Source: JAUWGC01 sp963753055 (GTDB taxonomy: Bacteria > Bacteroidota > Bacteroidia > Bacteroidales > B18-G4). From it: a stretch of DNA of 64,000 nucleotides. The translations under genes were made by a program, and so were the position numbers. Location of the stretch: NCBI GenBank assembly GCA_963753055.1, contig CAVWAP010000002.1, forward strand, positions 248,001-312,000, written 5' to 3'. The notes under the pieces are model-generated. The model had not been told where the DNA came from and searched no databases. It saw only the letters and a program-made list of their open reading frames with translations. This document shows, one piece after another, positions 1 to 9,296 of the stretch; the first letter of the stretch is position 1; each line of letters opens with the position of its first letter.

Positions 1-2
1 TA

Positions 3-611
3 TTCCTTTTAATTATCGTTTTTTGCATAAGTGCGATCCAAACTAATTCACAGCCACCCCCTGCGCTGGCCATTACTGCTTTTCCCTATGTGGAAAGTTT
101 TGAATATGTATATGGACAATGGCAGCAGGATGTAGCTGATGATTTCGACTGGACGGTAAATGTTTCAGTAACCCCGTTTGATGGAACCGGACCGGCTTCC
201 GCATACGATGGTGATTGTTACATCTTTACGCGTGCATCCGAAAATTATCCGTTTAAGCGGGCCAGCATGATCAGCCCGAGAGTGGATATAAGTCAGCTAC
301 AGGACCCGGTGTTGTCTTTTGCTTATCATATGTATGGTAAGGATATGGGACACCTGCAGGTATGGGTGAGTATGGATGATGGAAATTCCTGGAATGAACT
401 AATTTGTGCTTACAATGGAAACAAAGGTGAAAGGTGGTATGTTGCGAACTTTGACATACAGAGGTACTCCGGACAGAGAATCCGGTTTAAATTCGAAGGA
501 ACCACAGGCGATGGCGTGTTGGGGGACCTGGCGATCGATTACGTATTCATCGGTGAAGGTTCCGACTTCTCCTTCAGAGATGAACGGAAGGACATGGCCT
601 GGCAGGAATAG
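3..611 (+). CDS. secreted MAM-domain protein, 5' end outside window
   Basis: The frame is open from base 3, so the true start lies upstream of the window; the GTG at 90 is internal. The first visible residues are a hydrophobic signal-peptide core ending near a Gln (Ile-Gln-Thr-Asn-Ser-Gln), followed by FPYVESFE, the usual opening of MAM (meprin/A5/mu) domains in Bacteroidota surface proteins. The domain then shows the expected W..D..FDW, GTGP, SPR.D, LSFAYHMYG, V..DDG..W and IDYVFIG blocks, which form a beta-jelly-roll thought to mediate adhesion or glycan contact. The protein stops soon after the domain and has no T9SS sorting tail, unlike many relatives, so it may be truncated. The role of an isolated MAM protein is not known from the sequence. 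Confidence 0.75.
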   Translation, partial: FLLIIVFCISAIQTNSQPPPALAITAFPYVESFEYVYGQWQQDVADDFDWTVNVSVTPFDGTGPASAYDGDCYIFTRASENYPFKRASMISPRVDISQLQDPVLSFAYHMYGKDMGHLQVWVSMDDGNSWNELICAYNGNKGERWYVANFDIQRYSGQRIRFKFEGTTGDGVLGDLAIDYVFIGEGSDFSFRDERKDMAWQE

Positions 612-724
612 TCACCTGATGGTGCCATAGCTCCCGGTTAGATTACAATTTACATGGTTTGAGGAGATTTTGTGAAGTAGTATTTTACTGCTTTGGTGGG
701 TGATGTATTTTTTTACATCAAAAG

Positions 725-756
725 CATTGCAAGATTAAAAAATTGGTGTAAATTTG
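725..756 (+). promoter_or_regulatory. candidate Bacteroidota sigma-A promoter ahead of the tRNA locus
   Basis: TTG at 727-729 and TAAATTTG at 749-756 are 19 bp apart, matching the Bacteroidota primary-sigma pattern (TTTG, about 19 bp, TAnnTTTG). It lies just upstream of the broken and the intact tRNA-Asn copies. Confidence 0.45.
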
Positions 757-801
757 CACCACTTTTTGAAATCGAGTTCATTATATATATAATAACGACA
801 T

Positions 802-867
802 TCCCCCTTAGCTCAGCTGGTTACTGCGCCTGCCGAAGTTTTAACGTAGGCAGGGAGCACCTGACTG
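802..867 (+). pseudogene. broken tRNA-Asn copy interrupted by a 31-bp palindrome
   Basis: Bases 802-823 are identical to the first 22 bases of the intact tRNA-Asn at 888. A 31-bp insertion (824-854) follows, then 855-867 resumes the tRNA sequence exactly (GAGCACCTGACTG). Homology ends within the anticodon loop, with AGTAAAAG replacing the rest. No T arm or 3' acceptor strand is present, so this cannot give a functional tRNA. Confidence 0.8.
824..854. repeat. mini-palindrome inserted in tRNA remnant
   Basis: The core is CCTGCC, a 14-base loop gaagttttaacgta, then GGCAGG. The same loop with a changed but still complementary stem (CCCGCC/GGCGGG) occurs at 12352-12377, and a related form (CTCACC/GGTGAG) at 41925-41950. 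It belongs to a dispersed REP-like family. Confidence 0.7.
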
Positions 868-887
868 AGTAAAAGAGAGAAACACAA

Positions 888-961
888 TCCCCCTTAGCTC
901 AGCTGGTTAGAGCACCTGACTGTTAATCAGGGTGTCGCTGGTTCGAGTCCAGCAGGGGGAG
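888..961 (+). tRNA. tRNA-Asn (anticodon GTT)
   Basis: A complete cloverleaf is visible. The acceptor stem is TCCCCCT (888-894) with AGGGGGA (954-960) and discriminator G961. The D arm is GCTC/GAGC. The anticodon stem is CCTGA/TCAGG with loop CTGTTAA, placing anticodon GTT at 922-924. The T arm is GCTGG-TTCGAGT-CCAGC. CCA is not encoded. It reads AAC and AAU asparagine codons. It is followed within about 10 bp by a Rho-independent terminator. The upstream twin at 802-867 is a defective duplicate. Confidence 0.97.
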
Positions 962-970
962 CCCTCGTTG

Positions 971-999
971 AAAAATCCCGGATTTATCGGGATTTTTTT
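971..999 (+). terminator. Rho-independent terminator after tRNA-Asn
   Basis: ATCCCG and CGGGAT form a stem around a short loop, followed by a run of seven T. It lies 10 bp after the tRNA. Confidence 0.8.
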
Positions 1000-1148
1000 A
1001 TGCCCCTACCTTTCGTAAGTATTGATTTTACTACCCTTAGCAAAGGACCCTATCCTTCAAAATATTTTTTAGATACTGGGGGTTTTTGGGAGTCACGAAA
1101 ATCCCTGGATTTTACCCTGTTTATTGGTTAAGTGATTGATTGAAAGGC

Positions 1149-1192
1149 TTGTGTACGTAGTTCTAGTCAGGGAAGGGGGTGGTTTTTAGATA
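1149..1192 (+). pseudogene. fossil of a T9SS C-terminal strand
   Basis: The frame through 1153-1190 reads V-Y-V-V-L-V-R-E-G-G-G-F-stop, resembling the last strands of T9SS sorting domains (G-I-Y-V-V-R-V..). Near-copies occur at about 20975-21015 and 35385-35425. No larger reading frame is attached, so it is interpreted as a relic. Confidence 0.4.
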
Positions 1193-1462
1193 CTTCTTTG
1201 TAGATGGGGTGGGATTTGTGGATTTCAAATTGCACTTGTAACGGTTGGCGTGTATGTGCCATGACTGGAAAAACCGGACAAAGTGACCCCCTTGTGCCGA
1301 TTTTGATTGACCACCCCAATGCCGGAGTGAATTGACCACCTCGCCGAAGCAAACTGACCACCTCAGGCCGGAGTAAATTGACCACCAAACAATAAGGATT
1401 TTTCTTGTGCTGATAAGCACATAAATGATTAACCTGCCCTGGTAATTAATTTTTAATCATTT

Positions 1463-3009
1463 ATGTCAAACCATTTAACGCACATGAAAAAAGTAAGATT
1501 GATTCTTCGAATGTACACCGAGGGTGTAAGCAAGAAGACCATTAGTGAAAAGAGCGGTTGTAGCCGTAATACGGTAAAGAAGTACATCCGTCAGTTTATT
1601 GCCATGGGCAAATCCTTTGAGGAGCTGAACCAGCTGAGCAACACCTCTTTAGAAGAATTGTTTAAGTCAGAAGCTCCTTTGCCCCATGCGAAGCTTGATA
1701 CCTTGAGGGGTTATTTTCCCCAGATGGAAAAAGCCCTGAAACGAAAGGGTGTTACCCGGGAGCATCTGTGGAAGAAGTATATCAGAAGCATCCTGATGGT
1801 TATCGCATAAGTCAGTTCAAGGAGCATTATAACCGATGGCGTAAGCAATCCGCCGGGGTGATGCATATCGAGCATAAAGCCGGTGACAAGATGCAGGTTG
1901 ATTATGCCGGTGATCGCCTTGAGATCGTGGATCTGGATACAGGTGAGTTGCGTCAGGTAGAGGTATTTGTAGCCATCCTGGGAGCCAGCCAGCTCACCTA
2001 TGTTGATGCGAGCCTTTCACAGAAAAAGGAGGACTTCATACAATCCTGTGAGAACGCACTCCATTATTTTGGTGGTGTGCCACAGGCCATTGTCACCGAT
2101 AACCTTAAATCGGCAGTTATAAAAAGCGACAGGTATGAACCAACGTTGAATGAGGCCTTCCGGGATTTTACACTTCACTATGGTTTATCGGCTCTTCCTG
2201 CTGGGCCCTATAAACCTCGTCACAAGGCTTTGGTCGAGGGTATGGTTAAAATCATCTACCGGGTAATCTATCCTGAGATCCGCAAGCAGAGCTACACAAA
2301 TCTTGCGGATTTGAACAGGGATATCCTCACAGAACTGGACAAACTTAACAACCAGTTGATGAAAGGTCGGCCTTATAGCCGCCGGATGCTGTTCGAGGAG
2401 ACTGAACGAGAAGCATTTCAACCTTTGCCGGTACATGTTTTTGAGATAAGGCATAAAAAAGTGGCCACGGTGATGAAAAACAACCATGTAAGCCTGAGCG
2501 TGGATAAGCATTATTACAGTGTACCTTATGAATACATCGGCAAGAAGGTGAAACTGTTTTACAACCAGGATGATGTGGAGATCTATTATCAGTATGAAAA
2601 GATCGCCAGCCACATAAGGGATTTGCGCCCTTTCCGGTATACTACTGAATCAGAACACCTGGCAACAAGCCACAGGTATATTACAGACTGGACGCCGGAG
2701 AGGTTCATTGAGCGGGCCGAAAAAATAGGCCCAAGCACACACCTGTATATACACAAGGTCCTGGAGAAACCCCAGCACGCTGAACAGGCTTACCGTACCT
2801 GCCAGGGTATCATAAGTCTGGCTAAAAGGGTTGGTAACGAGCGCCTGAACAATGCCTGTGCCAGGGCTGACTTTTTTGGTGAGTACAGTTACAAGATTAT
2901 AAAAACCATTATAGAGAGAAAGCTGGATTTTACCGATCATAGCAAAGATGATGATATAAAGACCATACCTCTGCACAATAACATCAGGGGTAAGAGATAT
3001 TATAAATAA
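1463..3009 (+). CDS. istA: IS21 transposase IstA, split by a -1 frameshift
   Basis: Two overlapping frames (1463-1810 and 1768-3009) together encode about 520 residues, the normal IstA length. The first carries the N-terminal helix-turn-helix (KKTISEKSGCSRNTVKKYI). The second carries the DDE integrase core: D45 (QVDYAG), D111 (IVTDNLKS) and E157 (KALVEGMVK) in its own numbering, then the C-terminal beta domain. Re-reading one base near 1780-1783 joins L-W-K-K-Y to H-P-D-G with exactly the spacing usual in this family, so the break is a clean -1 shift. I see no canonical A-AAA-AAG heptamer, so a one-base deletion or sequence error is as likely as programmed frameshifting. Confidence 0.85.
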
Positions 3010-3084
3010 TACTTATCGGCCACTTATCATGATCCAATGCATCCTGGTGGGTGGCCATTTTATTAATCTTTAAAATCAAACAAT

Positions 3085-3819
3085 ATGAATGCAGAAACAC
3101 TTGAGAAAATGAAAAGCATGAAGTTCTATGGCATGGCCAGTGCTTTTAGCAGTTGCCTGGAAAACGGCAGGATGTCAGCAATGACCCCAGATGAGATGAC
3201 ATCTTTTTTGATCACTTCGGAATACGATGACCGGCATAACCGGCGTATTGAAAGATATATCCGCAATGCCAGGTTCCGTTACAACGCCAGTATTGAGAAA
3301 CTATATTTTGGTCCGGAGAGGGACCTGGACAAGAATCAGCTAATGCGCTATGCGGAATGTGATTTTATTGCTAAAGCAGAGAATATCCTGATTACAGGCA
3401 GAACTGGGATCGGTAAGAGCTATATAGCATCTGCCCTGGGAAACCAGGCTTGCCTGATGGGCTATAAAGTCTTCTACATGAACATCACTAAACTCTTTGC
3501 CAAGCTCAAGATGATGAAGGCTGATGGATCCTACATGCGTGAGATATCCAGGATAGAAAAACAGGATCTGCTTATTTTGGATGACTTCGGACTGCAGCCT
3601 CTGGATAATCAAAACCGGGCTGCTCTGATGGAATTAATTGAAGACCGGCACCACAGAAGATCAACCATCATCACTTCTCAACTCCCTGTCAAACAGTGGT
3701 ATGATGTTATTGGTGAAAAAACCCTTGCGGATGCTATACTGGATAGGTTGGTTCATGATGCCCATCGGTTGGAAATCACAGGAGACTCGATGAGAAAAAA
3801 AAGAAAGTTCAACAATTAA
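3085..3819 (+). CDS. istB: IS21 helper ATPase IstB
   Basis: This 244-residue protein is a DnaA/DnaC-like AAA+ ATPase that assists IstA in target selection and strand transfer. The Walker A motif is GRTGIGKS (about residues 109-116) and Walker B is LLILDDFG. An N-terminal helical region (about 1-80) precedes the ATPase fold. The length is in the usual 240-260 range. It follows istA by 75 bp in the same direction, as in all IS21 elements. The gene looks intact. Confidence 0.92.
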   Translation: MNAETLEKMKSMKFYGMASAFSSCLENGRMSAMTPDEMTSFLITSEYDDRHNRRIERYIRNARFRYNASIEKLYFGPERDLDKNQLMRYAECDFIAKAENILITGRTGIGKSYIASALGNQACLMGYKVFYMNITKLFAKLKMMKADGSYMREISRIEKQDLLILDDFGLQPLDNQNRAALMELIEDRHHRRSTIITSQLPVKQWYDVIGEKTLADAILDRLVHDAHRLEITGDSMRKKRKFNN

Positions 3820-3974
3820 TAGCAAACAACCCGATAAAAAAATATATTTGTTAACATTATTAGCTCAAGAAAAGTTCTTTGTTGTTTATGTGAAAAATAG
3901 GGGGGTCAATCAATCCCGGCTTCCAATGGTCAGTTTCCACCGGCGAAAGGTGGTCAACTTGTCCGGTTTTTCCA

Positions 3975-4476
3975 ATATGGAATTCCAACAATCAATAATA
4001 AAATGGCTGTTAATATTAAAATTATATATTCAAGATCACTTGCAGAGCCTGTTCCTGCGAAAAGAAATAAAGGAACAAACATAAAGAAATACAAAAATAT
4101 CTTTTTCATAGTGTCATAAAGATACAAAAATATTGTAGTTATTCCTTGTAGATCATCAGCGAAATGTTCACCAGTAAAGTTATCAAATATTCAGGTTTCC
4201 TTCTCCTCACATGGTTTTCTTTTGGGTTCTGGTATGTTGGCTTGGATTAGGGGGGATGATGGGTGTGTGGGGTTGTGTGGTGGATCAACATGTCCGGAAT
4301 TTGTATTTGTATTACACCTCTCTTTTTCCTATATTTATAGATTATCAATAAATAAAGGCTTTGTAAGAGCAAGGTTTAATGATAAAATCTTGACATGAAG
4401 GAAACATTAGTATGACATACTGCATTATCAATAAAATTAGCTTTGCTAATATTAAACGAATTAAGCAGGGTTAATT
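3975..4476. other. intergenic region with no recognised gene
   Basis: Between the IS21 right end and the beta-propeller gene I find no supported gene. The stretch near 4251-4285 (gatgggtgtgtggggttg) resembles text near 14176 and 32231 and may be part of a dispersed repeat. Confidence 0.4.
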
Positions 4477-6555
4477 ATGAAAACCATCATACCAAATCTA
4501 ATATTAGTACTGTTCATATTGATTGGTATCCACTGGCAATCCCGCAGCCAAACTATTGAGCAATTGTTTCAGGCTGGTTTACAAAAGGAGGTGGGTGAAG
4601 GAGAGTTAACCGAAGCAATTGCAATATATAATAACATTGTACTGAAAGAGGATGCCAACAGGGAAGTCCAAGCAAAAGCATTACTCCATATTGGCTCATG
4701 TTATCAAAAACTGGGCAACCAAGAAGCAAGAGATGCATATAGAAGAATAATCAATGAATACGGTGAACAAAAGGAAATTGTTGAAATTGCACGATCCCGT
4801 TTGTCTGCCCTTCAGTCACCAACCGCAGATCCTGCATTTCCGAAAAGCATATCACTTCAACGAATATGGGCAGGCAGTAATGTAGATATTACTGGATCCG
4901 TTTCTAATGATGGGAAATTTATCAGCTATTGGGATCATGATTCAGGCAACCTGGGATTTGAGGATGTATCATCAGGTAATACCCGGTTATTGACGAAAGA
5001 AGCAACATATGAAGACCCGATGCAATTTACCATTAACTCAACCATATCTCCTGATGGGGAAAAAATTGCTTATTCCTGGTTTAATGTTGATATGACCTAT
5101 GAAATAAGATTGGTTGATATAGAAGCGCACAGCACACATATCATATATAAAAAATCCAAAGAAGAAGCTTATCCAATATCATGGTCGCCTTCTGGTGAAA
5201 AATTACTTTTTCGCAGATTCAATGATTCAATTACCTGCCAATTAGCATCATTGAACATGATTTCAAAAGAAGTTATAGTCCTTAAATCCTTCGATGAAGG
5301 ATACTGGATGAGTGCTTTCTATTCGCCCGATGACAAGTTTATTGCGTATGATGAGCGCATTGCAAAAGATGATGGGAATTATGATGTTTGCATAATTTCA
5401 GAGGATGGAAATGATGAAATAAAGTTGATTGAACACCCTGCCAATGATCGGTTACTGGGATGGGTTCCTCAAAATGGAGCTTTACTATTCATCAGTGATC
5501 GTTCCGGAACCTGGGATGCCTGGATACAACCTGTGATAGATGGATCAGCCTCAGGTAATCCAATCCGGATATTACCTGGCGTAGGTCAAGTTATTCCCCT
5601 GGGCTTTACTGATTTTAACGCATTATTTTATGGGATATCGTCGAGGAAGTATACGTCTATACTTGTGCCATTAGGTGATCCTGTTCATCCTGACTTCGGG
5701 TCGTCTACACCTCTATTGGGGTCGAAATATTCGGTGGAATTTTCTACGGATGGGCAATACATCGCCTATATAGAAGAATATATGCGTCCGACTGGAATTT
5801 ACCGTCCGATTCATTTGTTGGATCGTAACACAGGAGAAGAAAAAATACTCTCTGAAAAGTATGCAGCCAGACATTTGCGATGGTCACATGATGGAAAAAA
5901 GATTCTTTTTACAGGCTATGAATGGAGCAGGTTCAATGTACCCGATTATTATGGCGGAATATATACATATGAGCCAGGAAATAAGGAAACTAAAGAAATC
6001 ATTACTTTCCCGGAAGCAATAAAAGATAGTATTTATCAATTGCAACAATGCCTTGCAGAATGGTCGGATGATGATCAAAAAATATATCTGATCAATGGTC
6101 CGGGAATTTTATCAGTGGATGCAATAGCAGGTTCGCAAGACTGGTTACTGAAAAAGAAAGGGTTATCTTCCATTATCAGGTTATCACCCGATGGTGGATC
6201 TCTATTATATGCCACCATAACAGTTAATGATAAGAAAGGTCGATTGAATACTATATCCCTTTCAAATGGCACAACTAGTGAGATTTGCAGTTCACAGGAG
6301 GCTGATGAATTTGCATCTGCAGTTTGGTCTCTGGATGGGAAATTTATTTTCTTTTCCGAGAATGTTGAAAATGGATCTGTATTCTACCGGGTTGATGCAA
6401 CAGGTGGTGACCCGGTTAAAATTTGGGAATCTGAAGATCAGAATTCAGGTATGAGTATTGATAGCTTTGGAAATAACATTGCAATTTCTAACTTTATGCA
6501 GGAAGCAGAAATCTGGATAATGCAAAATATTCTATCAGCACTGACTGATAACTGA
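4477..6555 (+). CDS. secreted TPR plus WD40-like (PD40/TolB-type) beta-propeller protein
   Basis: The 692-residue protein begins with a signal peptide (cleavage near Ser-Arg-Ser-Gln, residue about 25). Residues about 26-110 are TPR-like helices (EAIAIYNNIVL, AKALLHIGSCYQKLG, AYRRIINEYG). Residues about 130-690 carry at least eight PD40 motifs of the S-P-D-G-x-x-I/L-x-Y type (for example SPDGEKIAYSW, SPSGEKLLF, SHDGKKILF, SPDGGSLLY), so one or two beta-propellers are expected. It probably acts in the periplasm or at the cell surface as a binding module. It lies 14 bp upstream of the histidine kinase in the same direction, so the two are likely co-transcribed and the propeller could be an accessory sensor. 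No catalytic motif is visible. Confidence 0.8.
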   Translation: MKTIIPNLILVLFILIGIHWQSRSQTIEQLFQAGLQKEVGEGELTEAIAIYNNIVLKEDANREVQAKALLHIGSCYQKLGNQEARDAYRRIINEYGEQKEIVEIARSRLSALQSPTADPAFPKSISLQRIWAGSNVDITGSVSNDGKFISYWDHDSGNLGFEDVSSGNTRLLTKEATYEDPMQFTINSTISPDGEKIAYSWFNVDMTYEIRLVDIEAHSTHIIYKKSKEEAYPISWSPSGEKLLFRRFNDSITCQLASLNMISKEVIVLKSFDEGYWMSAFYSPDDKFIAYDERIAKDDGNYDVCIISEDGNDEIKLIEHPANDRLLGWVPQNGALLFISDRSGTWDAWIQPVIDGSASGNPIRILPGVGQVIPLGFTDFNALFYGISSRKYTSILVPLGDPVHPDFGSSTPLLGSKYSVEFSTDGQYIAYIEEYMRPTGIYRPIHLLDRNTGEEKILSEKYAARHLRWSHDGKKILFTGYEWSRFNVPDYYGGIYTYEPGNKETKEIITFPEAIKDSIYQLQQCLAEWSDDDQKIYLINGPGILSVDAIAGSQDWLLKKKGLSSIIRLSPDGGSLLYATITVNDKKGRLNTISLSNGTTSEICSSQEADEFASAVWSLDGKFIFFSENVENGSVFYRVDATGGDPVKIWESEDQNSGMSIDSFGNNIAISNFMQEAEIWIMQNILSALTDN

Positions 6556-6569
6556 TAATAGATAAATAT

Positions 6570-8573
6570 ATGGGCAACGGCCTAAAATCGGTGTCTAGGC
6601 TTACTTTTTTCTTTATAATAGCCTTCATAATTTCTGGAGGCGTACTTACATATTTCAGTATTAGCAGCATATCGAATCTGGAGGAACTCACTGAAAAAAA
6701 AGTCCTTGAAGAAAAAAACCAGCTTTACAGGAGAATTATGGATTCTTTAGAAACAACAATTGAAAGATTGACCACAAAATTCAAATTTCAAACAAAAAGT
6801 TATGGCTTTAACCAGGATTCTTTAACTGCGATAAAGGAATATTCTCCTTATTACTCATTCCCATTTCATTATCTAGATCATGGAGATTTTTCATATCCAT
6901 ACTATATTAATAATTTAAAAGTAAGCTTTGATGAAAATTTAACCAGGCCATATTGTAATTCATTCAATCTGGGAGAAATAGCTGAGTTTCCCCAAAAACA
7001 GCTATTAAATGCCAAAATTCATTATCAAAAATGCCTATCAATTTCAGAAAATAGTGCTGACTCAGCAAGGGCATTGAATGCATTGGCCAGGATTTCAGTC
7101 AAAAGCGCAAATATGTCTGATGCAATTGAATATTCAGGCAGGATAATTTTATATTATCCTGAAATAACCGATCCAAGTGGCTACCCTTATAGTTATTATA
7201 GTATTTCTCAATTAACAAATATAAAAGATCCAACTCAAAAGGATAAACAGCTTTCTTATTTGACTTTATGGTTGAATAATATCTATCAAAACAAAGTTCC
7301 ATTAATGCATAGTTCAGAGGTATTAATAGATGATATATCAAATTGGTTACATGAGTTTGGGTTTATTGACCAGGAGAAACTATCCCAACCCATCATGCAT
7401 ATCCAGGATATAAAAAAACGCCTAAAACAAATTGGCCAATACGGGAACCTGATAAGTGAAAATATGCAGGCCAATGATCCTGACCGTAATCTTTATAGCA
7501 TAAATGGCTTCCAGATTATTGAGAATTATAATGATGATCAGGGTTATTTACTTGTACTTAATAAAGAACTAGGTATCTATATAGGGTTTGTTATTGATAT
7601 TGATATGTTGTTAAATTCAGTAATAACAAAACAATCATTCAATGATCTGGAATTTAATTATAAGACTGAGGTCGTTAATTTTTCAAGGTCAGAATCATTG
7701 GATCATAAGAATCAATTGTATCAACTCAATCCATATATTACCAGATTTGCCGTTAGGATAGAATTAAGTAATAGTGCTTTAATATCAAACTATGTAAATA
7801 TCAGACGATGGATCTATGGTATTGCGCTGACAGTTCTACTTTCCGGCATGTTATTTGCCATTACTTTGATTTTGAGAGACATCAATAGAGAAAAACAAAT
7901 AGCAATCTTAAAATCCGACTTTATATCAAACGTCACCCATGAATTAAAATCCCCCATCACTTCGATCAAGATGTTTGCTGAATCAATGCTATTAGGGCGG
8001 GTGAAAAATCAAGATGGAAATAAGGAGTACCTTGAAGTCATCATGAGAGAAAGTGAACGGTTAAAAAGGATGATTAATAATATCCTGGATTTCTCAAGGA
8101 TGGAAGAGCAACAACTAAAATATAGGCTTGAAAATAGAAATCTTTCAACCTTAATAAATGAAGTCATTGAAGAAATGAATTATTGGTTTGTCGAAAAGAA
8201 GATAAAGCTAATCACAGAAATAGATGGTAATATCAATTCAAACATAGACAATGAAAAGATAAAACAGGTCCTAAGTAACCTGATCAGTAATGCGATTAAA
8301 TATACTCCTGAATCTAATAATATTTATCTAAGGTTATTTAAGAATGGGGAACATAACCTGATAGAGGTTGAAGACCAGGGAATTGGCATACCAGAAGATC
8401 AGGTAGGTCGTATTTTTGAAAAGTTTTATAGGGTCAGTGGAGAAGATACTGAAGGAGTTAGTGGTACTGGATTAGGATTAACAGTAGTAAAAGAAATTAT
8501 TGACGCTCATCGATGGGAAATATCAGTTGAAAGCAAATTAGGGCAAGGCAGTAAGTTTATTATATTATTTTAA
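6570..8573 (+). CDS. membrane sensor histidine kinase
   Basis: This 667-residue kinase has TM1 at about 11-31, a large extracytoplasmic region (32-411) and TM2 at about 412-435. The cytoplasmic part holds HisKA with the H box NVTHELKSP (phospho-acceptor H457) and an HATPase domain: N box SNLISNAIKYTP (569-580), G1 EDQGIGIP (601-608), F box IFEKFYR and G2 GTGLGL (632-637). There is no HAMP domain; TM2 runs straight into a short linker. The sensor region contains helical, TPR-like segments (about 145-200) rather than a recognisable PAS or Cache fold, so the ligand is unknown. It is followed 17 bp later by its likely partner regulator and preceded by the beta-propeller gene. Confidence 0.93.
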   Translation: MGNGLKSVSRLTFFFIIAFIISGGVLTYFSISSISNLEELTEKKVLEEKNQLYRRIMDSLETTIERLTTKFKFQTKSYGFNQDSLTAIKEYSPYYSFPFHYLDHGDFSYPYYINNLKVSFDENLTRPYCNSFNLGEIAEFPQKQLLNAKIHYQKCLSISENSADSARALNALARISVKSANMSDAIEYSGRIILYYPEITDPSGYPYSYYSISQLTNIKDPTQKDKQLSYLTLWLNNIYQNKVPLMHSSEVLIDDISNWLHEFGFIDQEKLSQPIMHIQDIKKRLKQIGQYGNLISENMQANDPDRNLYSINGFQIIENYNDDQGYLLVLNKELGIYIGFVIDIDMLLNSVITKQSFNDLEFNYKTEVVNFSRSESLDHKNQLYQLNPYITRFAVRIELSNSALISNYVNIRRWIYGIALTVLLSGMLFAITLILRDINREKQIAILKSDFISNVTHELKSPITSIKMFAESMLLGRVKNQDGNKEYLEVIMRESERLKRMINNILDFSRMEEQQLKYRLENRNLSTLINEVIEEMNYWFVEKKIKLITEIDGNINSNIDNEKIKQVLSNLISNAIKYTPESNNIYLRLFKNGEHNLIEVEDQGIGIPEDQVGRIFEKFYRVSGEDTEGVSGTGLGLTVVKEIIDAHRWEISVESKLGQGSKFIILF

Positions 8574-8590
8574 AAATTAAAACCTTAAGA

Positions 8591-9271
8591 ATGAAGACCA
8601 TTTTGGTTGTTGAAGATGATAGCAGCATCTTAAGAGGCCTAAAAGATAACCTGGATTTCGAAGGGTACAAGGTAATTGAAGCAATAGATGGGAAATCCGG
8701 TCTAAAAAAGGCATTAGAAGACCAACCTGATTTGCTGCTTTTAGATATTATGTTGCCAGGTATGAATGGCCATGAAATTTGCAGAAAATTAAAAACTGAT
8801 ATGCCTAATTTGCCAATTATTATGATCACTGCAAGGGACTCAGAAATGGATAAAGTATCTGGTCTGGATTTAGGTGCAGATGACTACATTACCAAACCAT
8901 TTAGCATCCCGGAGCTTATGGCCAGGATCAGGGCGGTTTTCAGAAGGTATGAAAATGTAAATGATACTCCAGATGAATTTATCATCGGGAATATCAGACT
9001 GGATTTCAAAAGGCTACGTGCTTTTCAAGATGACCAGGAGATCAAGTTCACATCTAGGGAATTTGAGATAATGAAATATTTCGTTGAACATGCTGGTGAG
9101 GTAGTCCACCGGCATGACCTTTTAAATGAAGTCTGGGGGTATGATACCTTACCTACAACCCGCACTGTAGACAATTTCATTCTTGACTTAAGAAAAAAGC
9201 TGGAGGATGATCCAGCTAATCCAAAATATATTATCAGTATTCGCGGAGTCGGATACAGGTTTAATATCTAG
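8591..9271 (+). CDS. OmpR/PhoB-family response regulator
   Basis: The 226-residue protein has an N-terminal receiver with acidic pair D9/D10, phospho-acceptor D52 (LLLLDIMLPG), T80 and K102 (TKPF), followed by a winged-helix DNA-binding domain (about 130-226) with the typical TSREFEIM, NEVWGYD, TRTVDNFILDLRKKL and IRGVGYRF elements. It should be phosphorylated by the kinase encoded 17 bp upstream and regulate transcription. Targets cannot be read from the sequence; neighbouring secreted proteins are possible. Length and motifs are complete. Confidence 0.95.
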   Translation: MKTILVVEDDSSILRGLKDNLDFEGYKVIEAIDGKSGLKKALEDQPDLLLLDIMLPGMNGHEICRKLKTDMPNLPIIMITARDSEMDKVSGLDLGADDYITKPFSIPELMARIRAVFRRYENVNDTPDEFIIGNIRLDFKRLRAFQDDQEIKFTSREFEIMKYFVEHAGEVVHRHDLLNEVWGYDTLPTTRTVDNFILDLRKKLEDDPANPKYIISIRGVGYRFNI

Positions 9272-9296
9272 TATAAATTATGCTAAACAGGAAAAA

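Larger units (their letters stand above)
1266..3974 (+). mobile_element. IS21-family insertion sequence
   Basis: The element encodes istA and istB and ends in inverted repeats: left TGGAAAAACCGGACAA (1266-1281) and right TTGTCCGGTTTTTCCA (3959-3974), an exact 16-bp match. Inside the left end are several copies of TGACCACC (about 1308-1385), and matching GGTGGTCA/GGTCAG motifs lie inside the right end, typical of the multiple transposase-binding repeats of IS21 ends. I see no convincing target duplication. IstA carries a frameshift, so autonomous activity depends on whether that is real or programmed. Confidence 0.85.

Noticed and set aside
2185..2976. Long minus-strand frames inside istA
   Set aside because: They are antisense shadows of the transposase; composition and lack of domains do not support genes.
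1256..3984. Target-site duplication of the IS21 element
   Set aside because: Flanking bases on the two sides show no convincing direct repeat of 4-8 bp.
3848..4084. 78-residue frame over the IS21 right end
   Set aside because: It crosses the terminal inverted repeat and has no recognisable domain.
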